Below are positions 26,748-35,190 of a stretch of DNA of 64,000 nucleotides, piece after piece. The position numbers were made by a program, and so were the translations under genes. The DNA is taken from contig JAANMP010000010.1 in assembly GCA_011250595.1 (NCBI GenBank), positions 57,690-121,689 of the forward strand, given 5' to 3'. Source of the stretch: Bacillus sp. MM2020_1 (lineage in GTDB: Bacteria > Bacillota > Bacilli > Bacillales > Cytobacillaceae). Each line of letters starts with the position of its first letter. Within the stretch, counting starts at the first letter, position 1. The notes beneath the pieces are model-generated. The model was not told the DNA's origin and made no database searches. It was given only the letters and a program-made list of their open reading frames with translations.

Positions 26748-27795
26748 TGGCACCATCTCCATTAATCATCACCGGAACCTTCACTTCCAGCCTTGTTCCT
26801 TGATTTTTTACACTTACCACTTTTAACGTCCCGCCTACTTCAACTGCCCGCTCATGCATATTTTGCATTCCATAGGAGCCTGCTTTCATTTCATTTACAT
26901 CAAAACCAATTCCGTCATCCACAATTCTTAGGATGACAAGGTCATCCCGTTTGACCATTAGGACCTCGAGCTTGCTTGCCTTCGCATGCCTTAACGTGTT
27001 AGAGATAGACTCTTGCAGGATACGGAAAAGATGATCCTCCACTCCTTTATCTAACGGAAACACCTCGGTCTTCCATTTAATATCCATCTCAACCTTTTGA
27101 GATAATTCGATTAATAACTCTTCAATTCCTTCTTGCAGTGTTTTATTTTTTAAAGCAACAGGCCGTAAATGTAAAAGAAGAGCGCGCATCTCTAACTGTG
27201 ATTGGTGGATCATCTCTTCAACTAATTTCAATTGCTTTGCTTCACGATTATTTTCTAATTCAGACTGTTGCTTTGTTTCATTGATTGCTGACATCATCAT
27301 TGAAGCAGCAAATAATTGCTGACTGACAGAATCATGCAGTTCACGGGCGAGTCGGTTCCGCTCCTGTTCAATTATTTCTTGAATTCTGCCTTCCAGGTCT
27401 TCCACTTTTTCAGTAGCTAACCGTTGTGAAAGTTTGGCTTGCTCAGACATTTGCTTGCCGATTTTGTCAATTCGATTGGCAATCAGTTGCATTTCCGAGA
27501 TCACAGGTTTCTCCTTGACTTCCAACTGTTTTCCTTCCTCTAATAAATGCAAGGAATGTTCAACCGCTAGAAATTGTTTTCTCCAATACATCCCCGAGAC
27601 TGCACCTAAAAGAATTCCAACAGCAATACTAAAGGCCGGGATAAAGATCACAAAAGGTATATTCATGAAATGTTTATTCCACAATTCCGCCCAACTGTTT
27701 AGTGGGAAAACATAGATAAAAATGGCACCGACAATGAGGGCAATGAGAAAGGAAAAGCTGACACTCCAGAAAATTTGCCGCTGGGTTGTGCTCAT
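26740..27795 (-). CDS. liaS: Sensor histidine kinase LiaS
   Basis: LiaS is an intramembrane-sensing kinase that phosphorylates LiaR after damage to the lipid II cycle. Two membrane helices enclose a very short external loop. A linker and coiled coil follow, then the HisKA_3 box [19 protein letters not shown] and the ATP-binding domain ([43 protein letters not shown]). The length, 351 residues, is close to B. subtilis LiaS. It overlaps liaF by four bases and liaR by eight, so it is translationally coupled to both. Confidence 0.92.
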   Translation of the reverse strand: MSTTQRQIFWSVSFSFLIALIVGAIFIYVFPLNSWAELWNKHFMNIPFVIFIPAFSIAVGILLGAVSGMYWRKQFLAVEHSLHLLEEGKQLEVKEKPVISEMQLIANRIDKIGKQMSEQAKLSQRLATEKVEDLEGRIQEIIEQERNRLARELHDSVSQQLFAASMMMSAINETKQQSELENNREAKQLKLVEEMIHQSQLEMRALLLHLRPVALKNKTLQEGIEELLIELSQKVEMDIKWKTEVFPLDKGVEDHLFRILQESISNTLRHAKASKLEVLMVKRDDLVILRIVDDGIGFDVNEMKAGSYGMQNMHERAVEVGGTLKVVSVKNQGTRLEVKVPVMINGDGAND

Positions 27796-28526
27796 ATCCG
27801 GCTCACCTCTAAATTTCCGACAACGAGCGAGGTGAAAATTTTCACTTTGTGCTCTGCTGTATCATAACCAGGTGTTTTTAGGTGTAACACCCGATTGAAT
27901 AGTTTAGAGTCATGGTCCTCGAAAACCATTGATGAACCTACGATGCAAGAATGCTGGATACTTATATCAATATCATAAGGAACAAGGATTTGTATATTCC
28001 CGATGAGATTGCGAATAAAGATGACTGTTTCACCTTTTGGCAGCATCGTAAAGCTCAAATCAATGATCGTATCACCAATACCTGCCTGGATATTTACATC
28101 ATTCCATTCATAAGGTCCCGGAGGGGTTTTTTGTTGACCAAGGACGATATTTTCAAACAACGGCTCCGTTCTAATCATTGTTTCTTCATGGATAGTTGGT
28201 TCCGTTGCAGTGAATTCAGGTGTGAGCTTCTTAGGATGCTTTTTGGCATATAAAAACTGAATAAAAAAGTGCAGTAAAATCGCAAACAATAAAAATTTAA
28301 AGGTCATCATATTTACGATACTAAGGACAAAGAAGATAATCCCGCCGATAAAGAGGATCTTCCCTGTCTTTTTCCCGGCTCTCTTCCGTCCGAGATAAAT
28401 CATGCCGCCAGAGATAAAAAGAGAGAAAATAAGCCCACTATTGAAAAATAAGATTTCCATGACAAGTATAATCGCACCGAGAATGAACATCCAGCCAACA
28501 TAATCATTTTTAGTATTTTTAAACAA
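27792..28526 (-). CDS. liaF: LiaF, negative regulator of LiaRS
   Basis: LiaF keeps LiaS in its phosphatase state when there is no stress. The N-terminal half has four membrane helices. The C-terminal cytoplasmic part (after about residue 120) is beta-rich, with NIQAGIGDTIIDLSFTMLPKGETVIFIRNLIGNIQILVPYDI, the family hallmark. TTG 28526 is preferred because GGGAGGG lies six bases upstream; the TTG at 28532 touches that site. It is 111 bases below liaH. Confidence 0.9.
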   Translation of the reverse strand: MFKNTKNDYVGWMFILGAIILVMEILFFNSGLIFSLFISGGMIYLGRKRAGKKTGKILFIGGIIFFVLSIVNMMTFKFLLFAILLHFFIQFLYAKKHPKKLTPEFTATEPTIHEETMIRTEPLFENIVLGQQKTPPGPYEWNDVNIQAGIGDTIIDLSFTMLPKGETVIFIRNLIGNIQILVPYDIDISIQHSCIVGSSMVFEDHDSKLFNRVLHLKTPGYDTAEHKVKIFTSLVVGNLEVSRI

Positions 28527-28591
28527 GGCCAACCCTCCCTTATTATTTTCTGGCTTTCTTATATTTTTTCACATATTTTCAATTTATGGTC

Positions 28592-28618
28592 AAAAGGCGT
28601 AGAAACCTACGCCTTTTT
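28592..28618 (-). terminator. Hairpin between liaH and liaF
   Basis: AAAAGGCGTAG pairs with CTACGCCTTTT over a 4-base loop. It should end most transcripts after liaIH and let a fraction read into liaFSR. Confidence 0.8.
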
Positions 28619-28636
28619 AGCATACCATATTTGAAA

Positions 28637-29281
28637 TTATATGGACTTGCTTTCTTCCAATTTCATTTCTTTTTCTAGCTGTGCAACACGAGCATCAATC
28701 GTATTTCGGTAGTATGAGCTATTCACTTGATGCTCTAAACGGTCAAGATAGTTTTCAATGTCCTTAAACTTTGAGTAGGATTTATCTGAATAGTTATTAG
28801 CATCAAGAACCTGATTGATTTGGTGGTTCGCACGAGTGACATTTTCACGACCCATCAGTTCCATCCTTCTTAGGTGCATATCTTTAAGCTTGTGCTTCAT
28901 TTCTTCATATTTTCTTTCTAAATCTACTAGCTGACCCTTTACTTGTTCAAGCGATGAACTCAAGCGGCCGGCACGGTCTGCATATTGCTGATATTCTGTT
29001 TGAGCAAACTGATTAAGCTCTGATTCGCCTGCTTTCGAAGCAACTTCAGCTTGGTACTTTCTCTTTTCTGCTAACTGGGCAGCTTGGTGATATTCTCTTG
29101 TAAATTCATCTTTAAGTGTGTACTGGCGTTCCAATAGCTTTCTAACTTTCTCTGTCTCTTGCTCACATTGACGCAGGTATTGGTTTAATAAAGCAATCGG
29201 ATTTTGTTTATCCTTTTGATCAAGCACCTCATGTAAATCTGCTGTAATCGTATTTTTAATTCGTGTAAATAAGTTTGTCAT
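28637..29281 (-). CDS. liaH: LiaH, PspA/IM30 family phage shock protein
   Basis: LiaH forms large membrane-protecting oligomers when cell-wall antibiotics damage the envelope. The 214-residue protein is almost entirely helical and coiled-coil, beginning NLFTRIKNTITADLHEVLDQ and continuing with PIALLNQYLRQCEQETEKVRKLLERQ, the PspA opening. No signal or membrane helix is present. It follows liaI by 21 bases. Confidence 0.9.
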   Translation of the reverse strand: MTNLFTRIKNTITADLHEVLDQKDKQNPIALLNQYLRQCEQETEKVRKLLERQYTLKDEFTREYHQAAQLAEKRKYQAEVASKAGESELNQFAQTEYQQYADRAGRLSSSLEQVKGQLVDLERKYEEMKHKLKDMHLRRMELMGRENVTRANHQINQVLDANNYSDKSYSKFKDIENYLDRLEHQVNSSYYRNTIDARVAQLEKEMKLEESKSI

Positions 29282-29302
29282 GTTTATTCTCTCCTTTTAA
29301 AA

Positions 29303-29650
29303 TTAATAATTTTTTAATTCATTCCACTGTTTTTCAAAGTTAACAAATGGGTCAGATTCTTCCTTGACGGCCACGTACTTTTTCTCGTTCCATTTTTTAT
29401 AAACGAGGTATAAAACATACGCAGCAGCTACTCCAATGATGGCCGGGGCGTTATGAATAGAAGCAATCAGGACGATAAATCCGATAATCCCCAGCCCAAT
29501 TTTTTTACCTGTAGATTCAGCTTTTAAAAACATTTTGAGTATGAAATAGAGGAGCACCAGACTAACAAGTAATCCCACCATTGGACCAATAGTTGAAAGC
29601 AAGATCATCGCTGCAATTCCGCCTGCTAACAGTAAACCAAATTTTTTCAT
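29303..29650 (-). CDS. liaI: LiaI-type membrane anchor for LiaH
   Basis: The small membrane protein (115 residues) has about three to four hydrophobic helices (GLLLAGGIAAMILLSTIGPMVGLLVSLVLLYFILKMF and more). A charged tail ends DPFVNFEKQWNELKNY. In B. subtilis LiaI recruits LiaH to the membrane. It is first in liaI-liaH; the sequence itself is weakly conserved, so the assignment rests on position and topology. Confidence 0.82.
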   Translation of the reverse strand: MKKFGLLLAGGIAAMILLSTIGPMVGLLVSLVLLYFILKMFLKAESTGKKIGLGIIGFIVLIASIHNAPAIIGVAAAYVLYLVYKKWNEKKYVAVKEESDPFVNFEKQWNELKNY

Positions 29651-29734
29651 TTTGTTTTTCTCCTTTCTTTATCTTGATTTCATCTTACCTTTTTTCTTTG
29701 TTCTTCATAATTGCGCTTAAGCTTGATTTTTATA

Positions 29735-29750
29735 TCGGTCCTAAGACGTA
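29735..29750 (-). promoter_or_regulatory. Candidate LiaR operator upstream of liaI
   Basis: On the minus strand TACGTCTTAGGACCGA holds the inverted repeat GTC-TTAG-GAC, with an AT-rich stretch (ATATAAAAATC) after it. It lies about 85 bases before liaI, where LiaR would act. The match to the published LiaR box is from memory and should be tested. Confidence 0.4.
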
Positions 29751-29751
29751 G

Positions 29752-29796
29752 AAAAGGTCAGCCCCTTAGCACGATGCTTAAGAAACTGACCCTTTT
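29752..29796 (-). terminator. Terminator of the LysM-CAP gene
   Basis: On the minus strand AAAAGGGTCAG pairs with CTGACCTTTT around an inner CTTAGCA/TGCTTAAG stem. It follows the stop of the minus-strand CAP gene closely. Confidence 0.75.
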
Positions 29797-29800
29797 GAGC

Positions 29801-30415
29801 TTATTTTGAGATAAACATTTGAACCCAATAATGCCGTTTTGAACCACCCTGTGAGTAGCCCACCCCGATATAGGTAGATTTGGCACTTAAAATATTCGCC
29901 CGGTGACCGGAGCTATTCATCCAAGCTTGAACCACGGATGCTGGTGTGGTTTGCCCTGCAGCAATGTTTTCCGCGGCAGAACGATAGGAAATCCCAAAGC
30001 TTTTCATCATAGCAAACGGACTGCCGTAGGTTGGACTTGTATGACTGAAATAGTTTTTGTCTCTCATGTCATTGGCTTTATAACGAGCGACCCTTGAGAG
30101 CTCCCAATCCGGTGTTAATGCCTTCAAACCATTTTTTGCACGCTCTTGATTGGTTAACTGGATGACCTGGCTTTCGATACTCTTTACAGCATCAAAACTC
30201 GGGATGGTCACCTTTTGACCTGGATAAATCAAATTTGGATTCGTAAATTGGCGATTTGCCGAAATAATTTCGGAAATGCCAACTTGATACCTGACTGCGA
30301 TTTTCCAAAGCGAGTCCCCCGGCTGAACGGTGTATATTTGCTGGGCAAAAGACACGCTTGGAATACAGAATAGTGACAATAAAAACAGAAAACTAAACCA
30401 AAAAGATTTTTTCAT
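29801..30415 (-). CDS. Secreted LysM and CAP (SCP/PR1) domain protein
   Basis: The 204-residue protein has a signal peptide (KKSFWFSFLFLLSLFCIPSVSFA), one LysM peptidoglycan-binding domain (about 27-70, IYTVQPGDSLWKIAVRYQV, then NLIYPGQKVTIP) and a CAP domain (about 80-204). The CAP cavity residues appear in VQLTNQERAKNGL, YFSHTSPTYGSPF, AAENIAAGQ and HRANILSAKSTYIGVGYSQG. It is probably attached to the cell wall. CAP proteins of this kind are common in spore formers and their activity is not known. Confidence 0.9.
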   Translation of the reverse strand: MKKSFWFSFLFLLSLFCIPSVSFAQQIYTVQPGDSLWKIAVRYQVGISEIISANRQFTNPNLIYPGQKVTIPSFDAVKSIESQVIQLTNQERAKNGLKALTPDWELSRVARYKANDMRDKNYFSHTSPTYGSPFAMMKSFGISYRSAAENIAAGQTTPASVVQAWMNSSGHRANILSAKSTYIGVGYSQGGSKRHYWVQMFISK

Positions 30416-30547
30416 TTTTTCGCCTCCTCCGAATATATAATTTTGATTTCAGGCTCAAAATATACAATGGATTAAAAAATTAATTATTTGCTTTGAATTT
30501 TAATTTTTTCTGTCTTAAATCAATGCAGATTTATTGGAGGACTTAAT

Positions 30548-30922
30548 GTGCAGGATATTTCTTGGATGACCTATATCATGTTAATTTTGGCAAGCTACCG
30601 GCTAACCCATTTAATTGTTTTTGATAAAATTACTGAATTTATCCGTAAGCCCTTTGTCAAAAAAGTAAAGGTAGAAACCGATGATGGCGTAAAAACAAAG
30701 GAAGTCCCAACATCGATGTTTGGATATTTATTAAAATGTTATTGGTGTGCAGGCGTTTGGAGTGCAGTCTTTCTTGGTGGTGCCTATCTATTATTTCCTC
30801 GCATTACATTTGTCGTTATATTAATATTCTCAATTGCAGGAGGTCAATCGATTATTGAAACCTTTGTCGGCGTGAATATTAAAAAAGTCGATTATTATTC
30901 TGAGCTGAAGAAAAAGGATTAA
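30548..30922 (+). CDS. DUF1360 membrane protein (YngL-like)
   Basis: The protein has 124 residues with about three membrane segments. The family features are ASYRLTHLIVFDKITEFIRKPF near the N-terminus and LLKCYWCAGVWSAVFL in the middle, with two cysteines that may bind metal or redox partners. Start GTG 30548 has GGAGG seven bases upstream. Function unknown; family members occur in spore-forming Bacilli. Confidence 0.82.
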   Translation: MQDISWMTYIMLILASYRLTHLIVFDKITEFIRKPFVKKVKVETDDGVKTKEVPTSMFGYLLKCYWCAGVWSAVFLGGAYLLFPRITFVVILIFSIAGGQSIIETFVGVNIKKVDYYSELKKKD

Positions 30923-30977
30923 TTCGTTTATTTGTCAAAAATAATCCCTCTTTTGCATATACCTTTAGAAAGCATCC

Positions 30978-30991
30978 GACCTAATTAGGTC
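30978..30991. repeat. Perfect 14-bp palindrome before a small membrane gene
   Basis: GACCTAATTAGGTC is a perfect palindrome 25 bases upstream of the ATG at 31017. It may be an operator; no repressor gene is adjacent. Confidence 0.5.
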
Positions 30992-31016
30992 TTAAGCTAA
31001 AAGGGGGATTTATATA

Positions 31017-31157
31017 ATGGCAGCTATTTGGTGGATTACAACCATCGGTTTTGTCCTTTGCCTTGGTTTTGTAGGAGGAACCTTCTTTCATTTCCTAAGG
31101 AACGCCCTTGATTCTGAGGATGCCAAAAGAGTCGATAAAATAGAGCCCGATAAATAA
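31017..31157 (+). CDS. 46-residue membrane peptide, unknown
   Basis: AAAAGGGGGA precedes ATG 31017. The product begins MAAIWWITTIGFVLCLGF, one hydrophobic helix, then VGGTFFHFLRNA and a charged tail (DSEDAKRVDKIEPDK). It is a probable single-pass membrane protein followed by a good terminator. I do not recognise the family. Confidence 0.6.
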   Translation: MAAIWWITTIGFVLCLGFVGGTFFHFLRNALDSEDAKRVDKIEPDK

Positions 31158-31164
31158 ACCTTTG

Positions 31165-31193
31165 GAACCCTGACGTGGCAGGGTTCTTTTTTA
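31165..31193 (+). terminator. Terminator after the 46-residue gene
   Basis: GAACCCTG pairs with CAGGGTTC over a 6-base loop and is followed by TTTTTTA. Confidence 0.88.
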
Positions 31194-31281
31194 TTCTTTG
31201 AAAAGATTTTTCCTCTTTCACATTATTTTTTCACTTTAGGAAAAATTAAACATAATCACATTAATAATATGGAGGGTAATG

Positions 31282-32817
31282 ATGAATTCAACTGATAATA
31301 TGCAAAAGTTTCCCAAAACGTATTGGCGTGAAATAGAATTACCTACTTTTAATCAATTAACAGAAGATATTTCCGTAGATGTTGCGATTGTTGGTGCCGG
31401 GATTACTGGAATTACCGCTGCTTATTTGCTGTCAAAGGAAGGCTTAAAAGTCGCCCTCTTAGAAGCAGGCAGTGTCTTGAATGGCACTACCGGCCACACA
31501 ACCGCGAAATTAACAGCACAGCATGACATTATTTATGATGAATTAATCAATCACTTTGGAACAGAAAAAGCACGGCTTTATTATGAATCACATATGAATG
31601 CCATTCGGTTCGTCGAAAACAGTGTGGCGGAAAAGGGAATTGCATGTGATTTCAGCAAGCAAGATGCCTTTGTTTTTACAACGACGGATGAGAATGTCGA
31701 AAAGCTTAAAACGGAATGGGAAGCCTATAAAAGTCTTGAAATTGAAGGAGGCTTAAAAGATACGATTCCCTTTAAGATTCCTGCCAAAGGCGCTCTCATC
31801 ATGCACAATCAAGCCCAGTATCATCCACTAAAATTTCTTAAAGCCATTCTAGAAGACGCGGTGAAAGCGGGCTGTATCGTTTATGAGAATACAGTCGCTT
31901 CAGACATTGAGGACGATGATACCGAACCAAAAGTGGTTACGAAGTCAGGGCAAAGGGTCACATGCAAGCAAGTAATCATTGCCTCCCATTTCCCTTTTTA
32001 TGATAAACCCGGGCTTTATTTTGCGAGAATGTATGCGAGCAGGTCTTATGCGATCGGAATTAAAACAGATAAAGACTACCCTGGAGGTATGTATATCAGT
32101 GCTGATACCCCTCCCCGCTCCATTCGTTATACACCGCTTGATGGTGAAAAAGAAAAGATCTTGATTATCGGCGGTGAAAATCATAAAACCGGGCAGGGTG
32201 TGAACACGCTGGAGCATTATGAAGCACTCCAAGCGTTTGCTGAAGAGGTTTTTGGGATTAAGGAGTACGATTACCGCTGGTCTGCCCAGGATATGGTTAC
32301 ATTAGACAAACTCCCATATATTGGACATTACACGGAAGGTCGTGAGAATATTTTTGTGGCCACGGGTTACAAAAAATGGGGGATGACAACAGGGATACTC
32401 GCGGGTCACTTGTTAACCGATTATATTATGAAGCGGGACAACCCCTACATGGAGCTCTATACACCGTCAAGGTTCCAAGCTGATCCTGACTTAAAGAGTG
32501 TCATGACAACCAATGCAGACGTGGCTAAACATCTAATTAAGGGCAAGCTTGAGTATACAGATAGGTCCCCAGATGATTTACAGGTGGGCGAAGGCTCCGT
32601 TGTCATATACAACGGGAAAAGAGCAGGCGCCTATAAGGATGAGAACGGTAAACTTTATGTTGTCGACACCACCTGCACCCATCTTGGCTGTGAATGTGAA
32701 TGGAATCATGCTGAAAAATCATGGGATTGCCCTTGCCATGGGTCGCGTTATGCATATTCAGGCGATGTGATTGAGGGTCCTACGAATAAAGCACTTACAT
32801 TGCTTGCAGAAGAGTGA
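31282..32817 (+). CDS. FAD-dependent oxidoreductase with C-terminal Rieske domain (YhfW-like)
   Basis: The N-terminal part is a DAO-type flavoprotein with a Rossmann motif (VDVAIVGAGITGITAAYLL, about residues 35-55). The C-terminal 90 residues are a Rieske [2Fe-2S] domain with CTHLGC and CPCHGSRY. This fusion is the same as B. subtilis YhfW. The substrate is unknown. GGAGGG lies five bases before ATG 31282 and two before ATG 31279, so the second ATG is preferred. A terminator follows. Confidence 0.9.
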   Translation: MNSTDNMQKFPKTYWREIELPTFNQLTEDISVDVAIVGAGITGITAAYLLSKEGLKVALLEAGSVLNGTTGHTTAKLTAQHDIIYDELINHFGTEKARLYYESHMNAIRFVENSVAEKGIACDFSKQDAFVFTTTDENVEKLKTEWEAYKSLEIEGGLKDTIPFKIPAKGALIMHNQAQYHPLKFLKAILEDAVKAGCIVYENTVASDIEDDDTEPKVVTKSGQRVTCKQVIIASHFPFYDKPGLYFARMYASRSYAIGIKTDKDYPGGMYISADTPPRSIRYTPLDGEKEKILIIGGENHKTGQGVNTLEHYEALQAFAEEVFGIKEYDYRWSAQDMVTLDKLPYIGHYTEGRENIFVATGYKKWGMTTGILAGHLLTDYIMKRDNPYMELYTPSRFQADPDLKSVMTTNADVAKHLIKGKLEYTDRSPDDLQVGEGSVVIYNGKRAGAYKDENGKLYVVDTTCTHLGCECEWNHAEKSWDCPCHGSRYAYSGDVIEGPTNKALTLLAEE

Positions 32818-32839
32818 TCTGTGATCTTGATAACATTCA

Positions 32840-32876
32840 AAAGCGCCTCCTTACTCAAGAAGGAGGCGCGCTTTGT
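32840..32876. terminator. Terminator between yhfW-like and the 44-residue gene
   Basis: GCGCCTCCTT pairs with AAGGAGGCGC over a 7-base loop. It is convergently placed and can serve both genes. Confidence 0.82.
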
Positions 32877-33010
32877 TACTTACTATTCGGACGGTTATGT
32901 TTTAAAGGTTCACCGGTTGTAAATTCAACCAGTTCTTCGCTATCTCTCATTGGCTTTTTACGATTATTATTTCGCTGAGCATTTTGATTACCTAGCTTCT
33001 GTCTTCCCAT
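32876..33010 (-). CDS. 44-residue basic hydrophilic peptide, unknown
   Basis: AAAGGAG lies eight bases before ATG 33010; the upstream frame is longer but lacks a site. The product begins MGRQKLGNQNAQRNNNRKKP and ends TGEPLKHNRPNSK. It is rich in Asn, Arg, Lys and Gln, hydrophilic and probably disordered. Minor spore proteins can look like this, but no family is recognised. Its upstream region is the 52-bp tandem repeat. Confidence 0.58.
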   Translation of the reverse strand: MGRQKLGNQNAQRNNNRKKPMRDSEELVEFTTGEPLKHNRPNSK

Positions 33011-33106
33011 ACCATCAGCTCCTTTTTGAGAAATACATTGATAGTATGAGTGAAAATAATTAGTCTTATTCTTTTTGGAGGATAGGCACCTTTTTTCCAA
33101 CTTCTA

Positions 33107-33412
33107 TCATCGATTTCCTCGGCTCTTCGGTAAGATAAAGCCCCTTTATGTTACCCTACCATCGATTTCCTCGGCCCTTCGGTAAGATAAAGCCCCTTTA
33201 TGTTACCCTGCCACCGATTTCCTCGGCCCTTCGGTAAGATAAAGCCCCTTTATGTTACCCTACCATCGATTTCCTCGGCTCTTCGGTAAGATAAAGCCCC
33301 TTTATGTTACCCTGCCACCGATTTCCTCGGCCCTTCGGTAAGATAAAGCCCCTTTATGTTACCCTGCCATCGATTTCCTCGGCTCTTCGGTAAGATAAAG
33401 CCCCTTCTCCCG
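33107..33412. repeat. 52-bp tandem repeat array, about six copies, each with a long palindrome
   Basis: The string CGATTTCCTCGGC recurs at 33111, 33163, 33215, 33267, 33319 and 33371, always 52 bases apart. Units differ only at a few C/T or A/G positions. Each full unit holds an inverted repeat: GGTAAGATAAAG, CCC, then CTTTATGTTACC (one mismatch). The sixth copy breaks off inside the palindrome at CCCCTTCTCC. There are no unique spacers, so it is not CRISPR. The period is not a multiple of three. Confidence 0.95.
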
Positions 33413-33424
33413 GGAATGAAAGTC

Positions 33425-33457
33425 AAAAAGCCATATCGTTGTGCGATATGGCCTTTT
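33425..33457 (-). terminator. Terminator of the DEAD-box helicase gene
   Basis: On the minus strand AAAAGGCCATATCG pairs with CGATATGGCTTTTT over a 5-base loop and is followed by T. Confidence 0.85.
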
Positions 33458-33483
33458 CCCTTAATAAATCCTAAACCCTAACA

Positions 33484-34629
33484 TTATCTCCGTAATTTCT
33501 GATCCCTTTGTCCTTCTTCTGCAATCAGACCTTTGTAAAACACTCTTTTATGCAAAGGAACATTTAACTCACGGCAGTATTGTTTCAGCTCTCTTTCTTC
33601 CCTCTCAGTAACAAGCGAGATTACAACCCCATTTGCACCCATTCTTCCTGTTCTTCCCGCTCTGTGCACATATTGCGATATATCCTTTGGAGAATCGATA
33701 TGGACCACATGGGTAACCCCTTGAATATCAAGTCCTCTTGCCGCCACATCAGTAGCAATTAGCATATTCATTTTTCCATCACGAAACGTCTTTAATGCAG
33801 CCTGCCGTTCGAGCTTTTTCATGTCGCTATGGAGAATTCCAATCGATAGATCTTTAAAATGTAATTTTTCCTTGAATATCTCAATTTCGCCAATATCATT
33901 AATAAACGCAAGTGATTTACTATTTTCTAAGCGAGTAATTTTTTCGAGGAGTTTAATTTTATCTCTTGGCTCACATAGAAAATAAACATGTTCCACTTCT
34001 CCGGAAGAAGCAAGTTCATCCTTTTCGATGCGAAGAACTTCCGGGTCCTTCGTCATTTCCTTAGCCAATTTTTCCGTTGCCGGTTTCATGGTAGCAGAAA
34101 ACAAAACAACTTGGCGGTCATTCATGGTAGATTTTACAATATTTTGCACAGTATTCAGATGCTCGTGAATGAGTAGCTGGTCTCCCTCATCGAGAACAAC
34201 CAATTTTACTTCATGCATTTTTACTTTTTTCTGTTTGATCAGTTCAAATAAACGGCCGGGTGTTGCAAAAATAACATGTGGGCGCTTTTTTAATTTTTCA
34301 AGCTGGCGCTTTATGTTGGCCCCGCCAATAATTGAAGTGCCTCTGACTCCACTGCCTTCAGACCATTTTTGGAATTCTTGATAGACCTGCATGACCAGCT
34401 CTTGGGAAGAGGCTAACACAACAGCTTGCAGGGATTGTAAACTAGGGTCGATTTTATTTAATAATGGCAGTAAATAAGCTAGCGTTTTACCGGTACCTGT
34501 CGGTGACTCGGCAATTAAACTCTTGCCTTCAAGGATCATTGGAATGGCAGCCTCTTGAATGGAAGTCGGTTGTTGAAACCCCGATTTATTCCAAGCCTCC
34601 TGCAAGAAGGGATTTAAGGTATTTAACAT
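33484..34629 (-). CDS. DEAD-box RNA helicase, YfmL-like
   Basis: The 381-residue helicase has Q-motif FQQPTSIQ, Walker A SPTGTGKT, ATPGRL, the Walker B variant DEGD, SAT, and motif VI HRAGRTGR. YfmL of B. subtilis (376 residues) has this compact form, lacks an RNA-binding tail, and works in 50S ribosome assembly and cold growth; that role is by homology. The ATG 34629 is followed by LNTLNPFLQEAW. Its terminator lies 27 bases beyond the stop. Confidence 0.88.
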   Translation of the reverse strand: MLNTLNPFLQEAWNKSGFQQPTSIQEAAIPMILEGKSLIAESPTGTGKTLAYLLPLLNKIDPSLQSLQAVVLASSQELVMQVYQEFQKWSEGSGVRGTSIIGGANIKRQLEKLKKRPHVIFATPGRLFELIKQKKVKMHEVKLVVLDEGDQLLIHEHLNTVQNIVKSTMNDRQVVLFSATMKPATEKLAKEMTKDPEVLRIEKDELASSGEVEHVYFLCEPRDKIKLLEKITRLENSKSLAFINDIGEIEIFKEKLHFKDLSIGILHSDMKKLERQAALKTFRDGKMNMLIATDVAARGLDIQGVTHVVHIDSPKDISQYVHRAGRTGRMGANGVVISLVTEREERELKQYCRELNVPLHKRVFYKGLIAEEGQRDQKLRR

Positions 34630-34736
34630 ATTGAACTCCTTTAATTAAAAATCATTTTACTTATTATTTGTCTTTCCATATCGTATTGATACTAACTGAA
34701 TTACCTTGGAGTGTCTAGTTAGAATGAGGGTCAAAG

Positions 34737-35036
34737 TCATGATGCTGTATTAAAATAGAGGACAATCCAAACCATATGATAGACCAGGACGGAGAGATAA
34801 AGAACACATGCAGAAACCAAAAGAGTCTTAATCCACCCTTTTAATGGACGCAGGTAAAACAAACCAAGCAACAGAAGAGGCAGAAAGATTTTTATGATGT
34901 AAAAATAGGACCAGCTTTTTTCAATAACAAGCTTCATCACGGGATTTCCCTCTTCTACAATACCCGAAACAATCCCAAAATGGGTCAAAACGGCATCCAG
35001 CAATCCAGCCAAAAGCAGGAATAGACAGAGTCTCAT
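34737..35036 (-). CDS. DUF5658-like small membrane protein
   Basis: The 99-residue protein has three membrane helices. It begins MRLCLFLLLAGLLDAVLTHFG with IVEEGNPVMKLVIEKSW, the pattern of DUF5658 proteins in Bacillus. GAGGTGA lies four bases before ATG 35036. Function unknown. Confidence 0.7.
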   Translation of the reverse strand: MRLCLFLLLAGLLDAVLTHFGIVSGIVEEGNPVMKLVIEKSWSYFYIIKIFLPLLLLGLFYLRPLKGWIKTLLVSACVLYLSVLVYHMVWIVLYFNTAS

Positions 35037-35144
35037 CACTTCACCTCAAATGAATTAATTCAATAGTTACCATTATTTCTAGGAATACCTATGCTAATAC
35101 TTATGGAATTCTTCATTCGTTCCAAAAAACGAACAGCCGAAGAA

Positions 35145-35175
35145 TATAAAAGAGCTGCAAATACTGGCAGCTCAT
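35145..35175 (-). terminator. Terminator of the MBL-fold hydrolase gene
   Basis: On the minus strand GAGCTGC pairs with GCAGCTC over an 8-base loop and is followed by TTTTATATTC. Confidence 0.7.
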
Positions 35176-35190
35176 GTTTCTTCAAAATAA

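Noticed and set aside
33107..33412. CRISPR array
   Set aside because: Units are contiguous and identical throughout, with no unique spacers and no cas genes, so it is a tandem repeat.
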